A stretch of 15,709 bases of DNA from Puniceicoccales bacterium (GCA_031266155.1 JAISBO010000006.1:1-15709); one strand, 5' to 3'. Counted from the stretch's first letter, positions 7,202 to 15,144 are shown. The notes: a model not told the origin generated them from the sequence alone. A program made the numbers and translations.

Positions 7202-8572
7202 GTGAAAGAAGAAATTGAAAATATTAGCGACACCCGACTGAATGTAGTGTGTACATTTGATGCGGATGAAATAGAGGCGGAAAACAAGTCTATAGTCGAT
7301 AAATTGTGCAAAGAGGCCAACGTGCCAGGGTTTAGAAAAGGAAAAATTCCTAGCAATATTATCCTATCGAAATTTGCCGATGGGATCAAAAAGCAGTTGG
7401 ATTCCAGTATTGTCAATAAAGCATTGAATACCCTAAATTCTAAAACGGAATGGAATATTGTTACAATCATCGACCTAAAACGGGAAGATACCGATGGGAG
7501 AATGGTTTGTATATTGACGCTCGATGTCATTCCCGAGTTTGAACTATCTGACTATAAAAGCCTGTCCATTGACCCGATCGACGTTGTTGTGGAAGAGCAC
7601 GAAATTCAAAACGAAGTGAGAAACACACTCAGGCGGTATGCAAAATATGAGGTTGTTGGTCGAAAGTCGAAAATCGGTGATTTTGTTAAATTAAACTATA
7701 CGGGGAAGTTTGAGGACGGAAGTCTGGTTGCAGACATCAAGAGTATCCCTAACATTTACGGAACCCAAACAAATACATGGGAAGAGGCAGGCAATACTAC
7801 GACACCCGGTATTCGTGCAATAGTCGATGGTATTGTAGGGGTAAAGGCGGGAGCCAAAAAGACCGTTTCCCAACAATTTGAGGCAAATTTTGATGTAGTT
7901 GAATTGGCCGGGAAACCCGTTAGCTACGACCTAGAAGCCATCGAAGTTCGTGAACTTGTGTTGCCTGAGCTAACGGACGATATGTTACAAACACTAGGAG
8001 TAAAATCCCAGGATGAATTATACGAAAAGTCAAAATTATTACTCACCAACCACAAAACTTCCCAAGCAAGGCTTGCCCAACGGGAAAAATTGGTGACAAA
8101 ACTTATCGAATCGATTGATGTGAAAATTCCAGAAAGTGCAATCAACCAAGAAGCTACCAATTTGATGAATGAATTTGCCAATCGCAAGGTAAGGTCGGGG
8201 ACAAAGCCCCAGGATATTTCAGAAAATTCCCAGGAAATCTTCAATGGGTTTAAACCCGTTGCCGTACAACGCGTAAAGATCGGGGCGATTTTAGACAAAA
8301 TTGCCAGGGATGAAAAAATAAAGCCTCTGCAAGGTGACATCGAAAATATGATTTGGCAAGATGTGTATACTAGAGGGCTTGACGTAAATCAGTACATCAT
8401 CGAACTCCGAAGGGACAATGATAAAATTATCGATTTACGCAGGCGTACCCTGCGAGGAAAAACATTGGACCACCTAATGTATATGCTCTGCAAAGACTTG
8501 AAGCAAGAAAACAGCACAAGTCGCGAAAAATTGCCGGAAAATGTCGAAGCGACTCCATCGGTCGATGTCTGA
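7202..8572 (+). CDS. tig: Trigger factor (ribosome-associated chaperone, prolyl isomerase)
   Basis: Binds ribosomal protein L23 at the exit tunnel and shields nascent chains. Numbering from the GTG at 7202 (456 residues), the ribosome-binding signature is GFRKGKIP (43-50) in the N-domain, the FKBP-type PPIase domain spans about 158-250 (starts GDFVKLNYTG; contains LAGK at 235-238), and the charged helical C-terminal domain follows, with LPELTDD (254-260) at the junction. The PPIase domain is divergent, with a long loop around 182-202. The frame is open to another GTG at 7154, which would add 16 residues. The family alignment (E-x-I..R-L-x-V just after the start) favours 7202, with AAGGG about 14 nt upstream, so neither start has a good Shine-Dalgarno. 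In many bacteria clpP and clpX follow tig; here a convergent gene lies 13 bp away. Confidence 0.93.
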   Translation: MKEEIENISDTRLNVVCTFDADEIEAENKSIVDKLCKEANVPGFRKGKIPSNIILSKFADGIKKQLDSSIVNKALNTLNSKTEWNIVTIIDLKREDTDGRMVCILTLDVIPEFELSDYKSLSIDPIDVVVEEHEIQNEVRNTLRRYAKYEVVGRKSKIGDFVKLNYTGKFEDGSLVADIKSIPNIYGTQTNTWEEAGNTTTPGIRAIVDGIVGVKAGAKKTVSQQFEANFDVVELAGKPVSYDLEAIEVRELVLPELTDDMLQTLGVKSQDELYEKSKLLLTNHKTSQARLAQREKLVTKLIESIDVKIPESAINQEATNLMNEFANRKVRSGTKPQDISENSQEIFNGFKPVAVQRVKIGAILDKIARDEKIKPLQGDIENMIWQDVYTRGLDVNQYIIELRRDNDKIIDLRRRTLRGKTLDHLMYMLCKDLKQENSTSREKLPENVEATPSVDV

Positions 8573-8585
8573 TTCTAATGCCCAG

Positions 8586-9572
8586 TTAACGTAGAGGCAT
8601 TTTCCGCTCTAGGACAGATTCTCTCGGTTCGAGTAGCGCCCTTAGCTCGGGATGCCAGCGAAAAACATACAGGTCACTGCCGGCCAGTTGCGCCACCTTC
8701 AGTAGAGTATCCAATCTTTTTAGGACAGATTCTTTTTCTATAAAAACAGCGCCATGCTTTTTTCCCTTAAATTCTAGAAAGCCACCATTAAACGACATGA
8801 CCACATACCACGACTTCCTATTGGATCCTTTTTTTTTGCGGCGTATGAGCATATAGTCCGAATCTCGCATAAGGCTTAGAATTGATTTTTTCTCCCTTAG
8901 AGAATATTCTTTTTTGGTATTGAACGTGAATAGTCTTTGCCCCATCGTGTGCAGATCTTCGGATTCACGGCCTAAAACCCCATTTGACACAAAATATAAA
9001 AAACCGAAGCCATCGAATCCACAAAGTTTATATCCTTCATTTAGCGAAGAACTCCCTTTTTCTTCGCTAAATGAATACATTCCAGTCAAATCAATCTTGT
9101 CAAAATTGCTTGCCCCAGCACAGTATGGAGTTTTCTCGCTTATGCACCTATAGCATGCTTTCCGAAATACTTGTAGGCTCACCGGATAACGTTTTTTTTG
9201 CAGAGCTACCTTCCAAAATTTACCCTTCACTGGTGTCATTGAATTTTTAATAAAATCCGCATGGATAAACCCTCTTCCCCTGACCGTTTCGCTTACACAG
9301 TATTCAACCTCAATGTTTTCACTTGCTCCCATTTCCACGATCCGGATCGTAGATAATGGGAGCAATACGATATCAAGACTACGGCAACAGCTTCCTCTGG
9401 GGCCATTTATATATGTCAAATTCGAAACATCATCATTAAATACCGGAACATAGCAGTTGTCCTTTACTTGGAAAATGTCCTCCACTTGCATTTCGTCGAG
9501 GCAGTCCCCGCGCGGTGAAATAATGGATAAAATCAGAAATAGAGTAAGCGTTATTGTTTCCGATCTTTTCAT
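8586..9572 (-). CDS. Exported SH3 plus NlpC/P60-like protein, catalytic residues apparently lost
   Basis: Probable periplasmic or surface protein. The first 23 residues are a signal peptide (K-R start, then TLTLFLILSI). Residues about 30-110 have the spacing of a bacterial SH3 domain (CYVPVFN near the start, GRGFIHADFI at its end). Residues about 140-300 follow the layout of NlpC/P60 cell-wall peptidases: TPYCAG (148-153, for PYxxGG), then YKLCGFDGFGFLYF (181-194) followed by SNGVLGRES. Active members have D-C-S-G where this has D-G-F-G (187-190), so the nucleophile Cys is Gly. The expected catalytic His region reads SWYVVMSFNGGF (254-265) with no His. It is cysteine-rich (9 Cys by residue 184), suggesting disulfides. 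The ATG at 9572 has GGAA 5 nt upstream and gives a good signal peptide; an ATG at 9602 in frame has neither. The fold assignment is pattern-based, and an unrelated exported protein cannot be excluded. Confidence 0.6.
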   Translation of the reverse strand: MKRSETITLTLFLILSIISPRGDCLDEMQVEDIFQVKDNCYVPVFNDDVSNLTYINGPRGSCCRSLDIVLLPLSTIRIVEMGASENIEVEYCVSETVRGRGFIHADFIKNSMTPVKGKFWKVALQKKRYPVSLQVFRKACYRCISEKTPYCAGASNFDKIDLTGMYSFSEEKGSSSLNEGYKLCGFDGFGFLYFVSNGVLGRESEDLHTMGQRLFTFNTKKEYSLREKKSILSLMRDSDYMLIRRKKKGSNRKSWYVVMSFNGGFLEFKGKKHGAVFIEKESVLKRLDTLLKVAQLAGSDLYVFRWHPELRALLEPRESVLERKMPLR

Positions 9573-9574
9573 AA

Positions 9575-9580
9575 TTTTCC
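9575..9580 (-). promoter_or_regulatory. Ribosome binding site deciding the start of the NlpC/P60-like gene
   Basis: On the minus strand GGAAAA lies just upstream of the ATG at 9572. The alternative ATG at 9602 has no such purine run, and its extra ten residues would put additional basic residues before the signal peptide. This supports the shorter 328-residue protein. Confidence 0.45.
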
Positions 9581-9861
9581 ATGACATGCGATGGCTTCGC
9601 ATATACTCGACAATTCAATATAAATTAGATCATTCATTGAAAGCCTCGAAAAAATTAAATATTTCCCTAGGTGTCAAGCCAAAAATAAGCATTACAGTGC
9701 TTCATATGATCATCTTTTATTCCACTTAGAAAGGCTAAGTTGGTTTCCTTTTATTTTCAATTGATTTTACACAATACTTGTATATTTTCATTGGAAAATG
9801 TTGGGGAATTTTATTTGCCTTTTCAGGGGTTGTTTTCCTCGGGAAAAGTTTTTTTGAAAGT
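9581..9861. other. Divergent intergenic region between the NlpC/P60-like gene and mlaE
   Basis: This A+T-rich stretch should hold promoters for both divergent genes. A TTGACA hexamer for the minus-strand gene lies at 9672-9677, but no good -10 box sits at the usual distance, so I do not call a promoter. A small hairpin, ACTTAG (9724-9729) and CTAAGT (9735-9740) with loop AAAGG, is followed by a T-rich run on the plus strand and could be a leader terminator or chance. The mlaE frame is open from a TTG at 9778, so the right part may be coding if that start is used. Confidence 0.35.
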
Positions 9862-10989
9862 ATGACGGGAATTGCTGAGTTAGAAGTTGAAAACGAAAGT
9901 ATTGCCATTATTTCCATTGTCGGCGCATGGAGTATCTATGAAAAACACTCCCATGCCGAGGAATTCATCGAAACAATATTAGCCAAGCCTTCTATCCAAA
10001 GTGTTGAGCTAAAATTTGTGGACCTAAAAAGCTGGGACTCCGTTTTGATCAACTTTTTAATATGCATTTTAAATTCCTGTGAAGCTAAAAATTTAACCGT
10101 CAATGTTGACAACATCCCCGTAGGTATACGTAGACTGATAGAACTATCGAAAACTTCTCCAGTCAGAAGTACATCTCCCGCCGGTCAAAAGAAATCTACG
10201 ATTTTAGAATTTATTGGACGTGTTGGATTGTTAATTTTTTTCAGCCTAAGAACTTTCCTAGGTTTTACGGGAAAATTATGGGTGGGGATAATATCTTTTA
10301 TCGGCGGCAAGGTAAAAATTCGCGGCCGAGAATTTGCCCTGGTGTTGCAAGAGGTTGGAGCAAAAGCGTTGCCCATTGTTTTCTTGATAAGTTTTCTTGT
10401 GGGTCTCATAATAGCGTTTGTTAGCGTTTTACAGCTATCTCAATTCGGAGCAAATATTTATGTAGCGGACCTGGTTGGAATTTCCATGATGCGCGAAATG
10501 GGATGCATTATGACCGGCATTATAATGTCTGGTCGTACGGGGGCAGCGTTTGCTGCAACCATAGGAACGATGATTGTCAACGACGAAGTCGATGCCCTGC
10601 AAACGGCGGGATTTTCTACCATAAATTTTCTCGTTTTGCCTCGGGTCATAGCGTTGACGTTGATGATGCCACTGCTATGCATATTTTCCTCCTTCATAGG
10701 AATCTTTGGGGGGCTGTGTGCTGCAATATCTGCAACGGATTTAACCATTGTTCGCTATTGTGCACAAACGGCAAAGGCCGTTTGCCTAAATGATTTTTTT
10801 GTCGGGATAATCAAAAGTTGCTTTTTTGGATTTTTAGTGGCAGCAATTGGATGCCAAAAAGGCCTTCAATGCAAACGTAGTGCTGAGGATGTTGGGTTAA
10901 CAACAACGACGGCCGTTGTAACAAGTATCACGGCCATAATCATAATGGATGCGATTTTTGCGGTAATATTTTCTTTGATTGGAATATAG
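9862..10989 (+). CDS. mlaE: MlaE-family lipid ABC transporter permease with N-terminal STAS domain
   Basis: Inner-membrane permease of the phospholipid transport system that keeps outer-membrane lipid asymmetry. Numbering from the ATG at 9862 (375 residues), residues 1-100 read as a STAS domain: short strands (IAIISIVGAWSI at 14-25, VELKFVDLK at 48-56) and helices, then a polar linker (100-112). The MlaE domain follows from about 115 with its hallmark segments: REFALVLQEVGAKALP (156-171), VGLIIAF (180-186), DLVGISMMREMG (203-214), GIIMSGRTGAAFAA (219-232) and LPRVIA (259-264). About six hydrophobic segments span 115-375. A TTG at 9778 would add 28 residues with a hydrophobic stretch; 9862 is preferred because the STAS fold starts there. 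Its stop TAG overlaps the first mlaF start codon by one base, so the two are coupled. Confidence 0.93.
   Translation: MTGIAELEVENESIAIISIVGAWSIYEKHSHAEEFIETILAKPSIQSVELKFVDLKSWDSVLINFLICILNSCEAKNLTVNVDNIPVGIRRLIELSKTSPVRSTSPAGQKKSTILEFIGRVGLLIFFSLRTFLGFTGKLWVGIISFIGGKVKIRGREFALVLQEVGAKALPIVFLISFLVGLIIAFVSVLQLSQFGANIYVADLVGISMMREMGCIMTGIIMSGRTGAAFAATIGTMIVNDEVDALQTAGFSTINFLVLPRVIALTLMMPLLCIFSSFIGIFGGLCAAISATDLTIVRYCAQTAKAVCLNDFFVGIIKSCFFGFLVAAIGCQKGLQCKRSAEDVGLTTTTAVVTSITAIIIMDAIFAVIFSLIGI
10981..10984 (+). promoter_or_regulatory. Ribosome binding site for mlaF inside the end of mlaE
   Basis: GGAA lies 4 nt before the GTG at 10989 and 7 nt before a second in-frame GTG at 10992. The spacing favours 10992, which would shorten MlaF by one residue. 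Confidence 0.5.
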
Positions 10990-11744
10990 TGGTGCCAAAA
11001 ATATCAGTCAAAAATCTAAACATGACCTACGATAATTACGTGATCATGCGAAATCTTTCATTCGATATACAGCAAGGGGAAATTTTCCTGATAATCGGCC
11101 AGAGTGGATGTGGCAAGAGCACGCTATTAAAATACTTGCTCGGCCTTAAACGAGTTAGTCACCAGAAAATTTTCTACGATGGCAAGGATATCAACTCCGT
11201 CATTAATGTCCCTGGTTTTTACGGAGAAAAAATAGGAGTACTATACCAGGGTGGAGCACTGTGGAGCTCCATGACTTTGGCAGAAAATGTGGCACTGCCA
11301 TTGGAAACATACACACCTTTAAACAGGAAAGAAATCGAAGAAATTGTTACTTTGAAACTGTCACTGGTTGGGCTCAAAGGATTTGAAAATTTCTATCCAT
11401 CACAAATTTCTGGGGGTATGCAAAAGCGTGCCGGCCTGGCAAGGGCCATAGCCCTCGACCCGGAAATATTATTTTTTGATGAACCATCGGCTGGCCTCGA
11501 TTCTGTTTCTGCAAAACGGTTAGATGATTTAATCCTTGAGCTCAAGGAAAGTCTTGGAATTACGGTCGTCATTGTTACCCATGACCTTGCAAGTATTTTC
11601 GCAATTGGAACTCGAGCCATTTACCTGGATGTTGAATCCAAAACAATTACGGCAATGGGGGTGCCCCATGAACTTTTGGCATCCTCGAATGACAAAAATG
11701 TCATAGCTTTCCTCTCAAGGGGAACAAAAACCGTCCAGGGTTAG
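10989..11744 (+). CDS. mlaF: MlaF-type ABC transporter ATPase
   Basis: Cytoplasmic ATPase partner of MlaE. All ABC motifs are in order: Walker A GQSGCGKST (37-45) with Lys43, Q-loop at Gln87 in VLYQGGALWSSMTLAENV (84-101, a segment characteristic of the MlaF group), signature SGGMQKR (141-147), Walker B ILFFDEP (160-166) with Glu165, D-loop AGLDS (168-172) and switch His198 in VTHDL. The length of 251 residues is usual. It is translationally coupled to mlaE. The MCE-domain gene mlaD, which commonly follows, is absent: the next gene (tsaE) is convergent and starts 29 bp away. MlaD must be elsewhere or missing. Confidence 0.94.
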   Translation: MVPKISVKNLNMTYDNYVIMRNLSFDIQQGEIFLIIGQSGCGKSTLLKYLLGLKRVSHQKIFYDGKDINSVINVPGFYGEKIGVLYQGGALWSSMTLAENVALPLETYTPLNRKEIEEIVTLKLSLVGLKGFENFYPSQISGGMQKRAGLARAIALDPEILFFDEPSAGLDSVSAKRLDDLILELKESLGITVVIVTHDLASIFAIGTRAIYLDVESKTITAMGVPHELLASSNDKNVIAFLSRGTKTVQG

Positions 11745-11773
11745 TTCCTCTGGAAAAATGTCAACGGGGAAAG

Positions 11774-12208
11774 TTAATATGGCCGAATGCAAATCGCCCT
11801 AGAAAAATCATTGTGCATCGAAAATATGACTTTAAAAGTGCACGTTTCTAGGAAATTGTATAGCCGTTCTGGCCATTCCACGGCCAAATGATATGGCGGG
11901 CTTAGAAAATCGTTTAGCATTAATGATTCCGCTGCTTGCTCGGATCCATCCAGACGGTAGGCATCGATGTGGAAAAGGGAAACGTTGGACGAATAGATGT
12001 TTAAAATGTTAAACGATGGGCTACGGACGGTATCGGGTATGCCAAGTCCATAGGCTAGTCCACCGACGAATGTTGTTTTCCCCACACCAAGGTCGCCGAC
12101 TAGGGCAATGGATGAGTTCTGTGGTAAGAATTTGGCAAAATTTATGGCTAAATTTCGCGTATCTTTTTCTGTTTTGCAGATTATTTCTACGTCAAATAAT
12201 TGTGACAT
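11774..12208 (-). CDS. tsaE: TsaE, ATPase of the tRNA t6A modification complex
   Basis: Small P-loop protein that works with TsaB and TsaD to form threonylcarbamoyladenosine at position 37 of ANN-decoding tRNAs. Seen: Walker A GDLGVGKTTF (38-47), RSPSFNILN (62-70, the family's SPTF block), HIDAYRL (80-86) and AVEWPERL (109-116). The length of 144 residues is normal. The ATG at 12208 lies inside the end of the CPBP gene (17-bp overlap) and has GGA at 12215-12217, so it is likely translated by coupling. It is the last gene of the psd-ATPase-CPBP-tsaE group and convergent with mlaF. Confidence 0.96.
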   Translation of the reverse strand: MSQLFDVEIICKTEKDTRNLAINFAKFLPQNSSIALVGDLGVGKTTFVGGLAYGLGIPDTVRSPSFNILNIYSSNVSLFHIDAYRLDGSEQAAESLMLNDFLSPPYHLAVEWPERLYNFLETCTFKVIFSMHNDFSRAICIRPY

Positions 12209-13004
12209 GGCTATTCCAAAGTAGGCCGGTTACGGTTATTGCATTGAACAAAGCATGTACCAATATCGGCTCGCGTATGTCGGCACTGTGTTCATAGATT
12301 TTAATCAGACATATGCTCAATGTGAATAATCCAACAAAGGCCAATAGATTCCAATGTGCCACTGCGAAAATGAATGAGGTGAAGCCGGCTGCAATAAACT
12401 TACTTCCTCGCCCCTTCAACATCCTATATATAAACCCGCGGAAAATTATTTCTTCTAGAATGGGGGCAATGGCGACTATCGTAACTACACGAATGACCGT
12501 CACAAAAAAATCCTCGGGATGGGAAAACCATTGAACAACGTTTTGTGGGCTAAGATCGACGGATACTCCCAAGAACTGTGCAAGCCGCAAAAACACGCCC
12601 CATAGGAAACTAGTTCCAAAAAATATCGGTAGGGTCAACCCCAAGCTATAAATTGCCGATTTCAACGTGCGGAGAAATGGCCGTGTCCCCTGTACAACTT
12701 CTCTGCTAAGCCCGTGGAAAAATTTGATAGCTGCCAACGTAAGAATTAGTGATGTTAGACATAATATTATCACGGAGATGAACTCTGTTTTTTCATATTT
12801 TAAGGCTCTAGCAACTAACCACAACAATATTTGGGAAACCCTAGCAAGGATATCAAATAACACACCGACACAGATAAATTTCCACGTACTGATATTTAAA
12901 GCCTTAACACCAATGTCATCGTCGGGTTGATTATTGAGTCTATGTAGTACACAGGCGACAATAAATGCTAGTATATAGAACTGCATGTAGGATTCCATGA
13001 ACAT
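12192..13004 (-). CDS. CPBP-family intramembrane metalloprotease
   Basis: Integral membrane protein of the CAAX-protease/bacteriocin-processing (CPBP, Abi) family. The conserved catalytic segments are visible: Glu184-Glu185 and Arg189 in LEEIIFRG (183-190), His217 in FAVAHWN (213-219), and His250/Asn254 in HALFNA (250-255). About seven to eight hydrophobic segments run through the 270 residues. The product's substrate cannot be read from sequence; members range from peptide processing to immunity functions. The ATG at 13004 is used here. An ATG at 12986 has a better ribosome site (GGA about 7 nt upstream) and would remove six residues. It follows the ATPase gene by 29 bp and overlaps tsaE by 17 bp. 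Confidence 0.9.
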   Translation of the reverse strand: MFMESYMQFYILAFIVACVLHRLNNQPDDDIGVKALNISTWKFICVGVLFDILARVSQILLWLVARALKYEKTEFISVIILCLTSLILTLAAIKFFHGLSREVVQGTRPFLRTLKSAIYSLGLTLPIFFGTSFLWGVFLRLAQFLGVSVDLSPQNVVQWFSHPEDFFVTVIRVVTIVAIAPILEEIIFRGFIYRMLKGRGSKFIAAGFTSFIFAVAHWNLLAFVGLFTLSICLIKIYEHSADIREPILVHALFNAITVTGLLWNSHVTII

Positions 13005-13033
13005 TTAAAAAATTGCCATGGGGAGCAATTTAG

Positions 13034-14026
13034 TCAAGCGTTAGTACCGGGAATAATTGATTTATTCAGTTTGATTGCGTCTTTCATGGCACCATCGATA
13101 AACAATGCATCGAATTTTGCGAAACGTCTGAAGTTTACTGGTGGAAGTTGGTGTTGGCCCGGCAATTGCTCAAGCTTTTCTAGCCATTGGCACACAACAC
13201 ATCGCAGTGCTTCCGCGATCAAAGTCCTGTCTATTCCCAAATCAAACAATCTAGGGATTGCTCCAACGGTATCATTGGCATGTAATGTTGCTAAAACGCA
13301 ATGGCCAGTAATTGCTGCTCGAATCGCGAGTTCCGCCGTTTCCCTATCACGAATTTCGCCGACGAATATTATGTCGGGGTCATGGCGTAGAAAAGCACGT
13401 AAGGCACATGAAAAAGAGAACCCGACGGTAACGTTGACATTGCTTTGGGAAATTCCATCTATGCGTTGTTCGACAGGTTCTTCGCAGGTTAAAATTTTTA
13501 TCTCATCGCTTTTTATTTCACGCAATACGCTATATAGGGTGGTTGACTTGCCGCACCCCGTGGGACCGACGAACAGCGTTAGTCCACTTTGATGGGTGAT
13601 GTTTTTCAGAAAATCCCTTAACCTATCGTAGTCGCGCATTAGGTTGTCCAGGGCAAAAATATCGGCATAGTTATTCAGTACGCGTAATACGACACTTTCG
13701 CCATACTGGGTTGGTAGACATGATATACGAAATTCAATCTCATTTCCATTGATTGGGCATGAGATACTACCATCCTGGGGTAGTCTGGTTTCGGAGATGT
13801 TGAGGTTGGCCAGCACTTTTAGGCGAGAAAATACAGGCTTGGCAATTTCTTCCGTACAATTTTCGAGGGCTATCAAATCCCCATCTATGCGATAGCGTAT
13901 CACAAATTTGCTGTCAAAGGTTTCAAAGTGAACATCGGAAGCGTGTAAGGCAACCGCCTCACCCAAAGTTTTATCTATGAATCGAGCGATTGGACTATCT
14001 TCATGAAAAATTACGCCATCTGTCAT
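13034..14026 (-). CDS. Short GspE/PilB-family ATPase lacking the N-terminal and zinc domains
   Basis: RecA-like secretion ATPase. Seen: HASDVHFE (28-35), RLPQDGS (81-87), Walker A GPTGCGKST (154-162), Asp box TCEEPVEQRIDG (180-191; the usual E-D-P is E-E-P), Walker B DIIFVGEIRDRETAE (218-232) with Glu224, and the His box GHCVLATLHANDT (241-253). At 330 residues it begins directly at the second N-domain, so the N-terminal domain that docks GspE/PilB to the platform is missing. The four-cysteine zinc site is also absent: only Cys276 and Cys279 remain, before the region where it should be, and the tail after 285 is unlike the family. Catalytic residues look intact. It sits 2 bp after psd and 29 bp before the CPBP gene, so it is probably in their operon. 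The role is unknown; an accessory or retraction-type motor is one possibility. Confidence 0.88.
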   Translation of the reverse strand: MTDGVIFHEDSPIARFIDKTLGEAVALHASDVHFETFDSKFVIRYRIDGDLIALENCTEEIAKPVFSRLKVLANLNISETRLPQDGSISCPINGNEIEFRISCLPTQYGESVVLRVLNNYADIFALDNLMRDYDRLRDFLKNITHQSGLTLFVGPTGCGKSTTLYSVLREIKSDEIKILTCEEPVEQRIDGISQSNVNVTVGFSFSCALRAFLRHDPDIIFVGEIRDRETAELAIRAAITGHCVLATLHANDTVGAIPRLFDLGIDRTLIAEALRCVVCQWLEKLEQLPGQHQLPPVNFRRFAKFDALFIDGAMKDAIKLNKSIIPGTNA

Positions 14027-14028
14027 TG

Positions 14029-14922
14029 TTATATAATCGTAGCAACTTCATCCCCCATTAGGACATAGGTTTCTACGCCGGAGGCAGTGTTTTCTAAAAT
14101 ATCATCCGAAAATTGCACACGCCCATTTTCAAAAATCAGGATTACCGTCGAACCGCCGAACTCAAAATAGCCCTTTTCATCTCCTTTGAGGGCAGATCTT
14201 TTAGGAACGAAAGTTTGTTGGATGGATCCGACGCAGGTGGCACCTATTTCAACCATTAGAATGTCACCACAGTTTTCCGTGTGCAGTAGCGTTGACGTTT
14301 TTTTATTCCTTAGAAATGTATCGACTACCCCATTCATTGCCGTTGGGTGAACGGAGGAATATTCTCCTTTTATCAGGAATGTTTTATCCGGCACGCATGC
14401 GGTGGGAAAGTGAAACCTATGATAGTCGACGGGAGCAAGCCTGGATATTAGGACACTACCATTGGCAAATTTTTCGGCTGTCACCTTGTCGATGATCAAG
14501 TCTTCCACCGACAATTGCTCTCCTTTTATGAAAAATGGAGAAAGATTTTTCATATTAACATAGGCCAGATGTCTGCCATCGGTGGGCGCAGTAATTGCAT
14601 CAGATTTTGGAGAAATTGGGCGAGCCGAGGGTTTTAATTTTCGTATGAAGAAATCGTTGAATGACGTAAACTCACTGACTTTTTTTTCGAAGGAATCGCT
14701 TTTCAGATTATATTTTTCTATAAAAGGTTTGATCTTTTTCCTACTAGGAAGGCTGGATGCAAACTTCCCACAAAGAAAGGAAAATAATTTCCGTTTAAAT
14801 AATAATGCCACTACTAATTTCCCTATGGCCGTCGAATATGCCAATTGTATCCACGGCTTTCCTACGATTTTTTCTTCCTCCACGGCATTGGTATAGCGAT
14901 TAAAAAATACAACCTCTTTCAT
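14029..14922 (-). CDS. psd: Phosphatidylserine decarboxylase proenzyme
   Basis: Converts phosphatidylserine to phosphatidylethanolamine at the inner membrane using a self-made pyruvoyl group. The self-cleavage motif is FEFGGSTVIL (253-262), with GGST in place of the LGST of the enterobacterial form; cleavage is expected between Gly257 and Ser258. Other conserved parts are FNDFFIRKLK (88-97), APTDGR with Asp115 (112-117), the His box APVDYHRFHFP (163-173; His168 is the likely partner), and HPTAMNG (192-198). The length of 297 residues fits the longer PSD forms. Hydrophobic residues around 27-51 could associate with the membrane. No Shine-Dalgarno is evident before the ATG at 14922. It is the first gene of the minus-strand operon. 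Confidence 0.96.
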   Translation of the reverse strand: MKEVVFFNRYTNAVEEEKIVGKPWIQLAYSTAIGKLVVALLFKRKLFSFLCGKFASSLPSRKKIKPFIEKYNLKSDSFEKKVSEFTSFNDFFIRKLKPSARPISPKSDAITAPTDGRHLAYVNMKNLSPFFIKGEQLSVEDLIIDKVTAEKFANGSVLISRLAPVDYHRFHFPTACVPDKTFLIKGEYSSVHPTAMNGVVDTFLRNKKTSTLLHTENCGDILMVEIGATCVGSIQQTFVPKRSALKGDEKGYFEFGGSTVILIFENGRVQFSDDILENTASGVETYVLMGDEVATII

Positions 14923-14955
14923 CGAGAAGCCATGATAATTGTTGGGGCAAAAAAA

Positions 14956-15144
14956 TCAATGGTTAAAAAATACAAACGGCAAAACGAGTAGAAGTATGTA
15001 TGAAGCTACATTTGTCTTGAATAGCGCTGATTTGATTGTTTTTCGTTCTTCCTTGGGATTAAAAATTTCTATGAATGACCTGGTTACAGCACACTTCACC
15101 TAGTAGGACACGAAGAAAAATAGAATCATTGAAAAAAGATAAGC
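14956..15144 (-). pseudogene. Decayed tandem copy of the 3' part of the adjacent membrane protein gene
   Basis: On the minus strand, starting at the GCT codon 15144-15142, the sequence translates to a copy of residues 110-161 of the neighbouring membrane protein. Over 51 aligned positions I count 36 identical, including NPKEE and TIKSA. The copy has a TAG stop at 15102-15100 where the intact gene has Trp124, a seven-codon gap after its ASYILL segment, and ends at a TGA at 14958-14956. It has no start of its own and is out of frame with the end of the intact gene, so it is a remnant. Confidence 0.8.

Noticed and set aside
12192..13004. CPBP protease as part of a bacteriocin or defence cassette
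   Set aside because: No bacteriocin precursor, exporter, toxin or other defence gene is nearby; neighbours are housekeeping genes.
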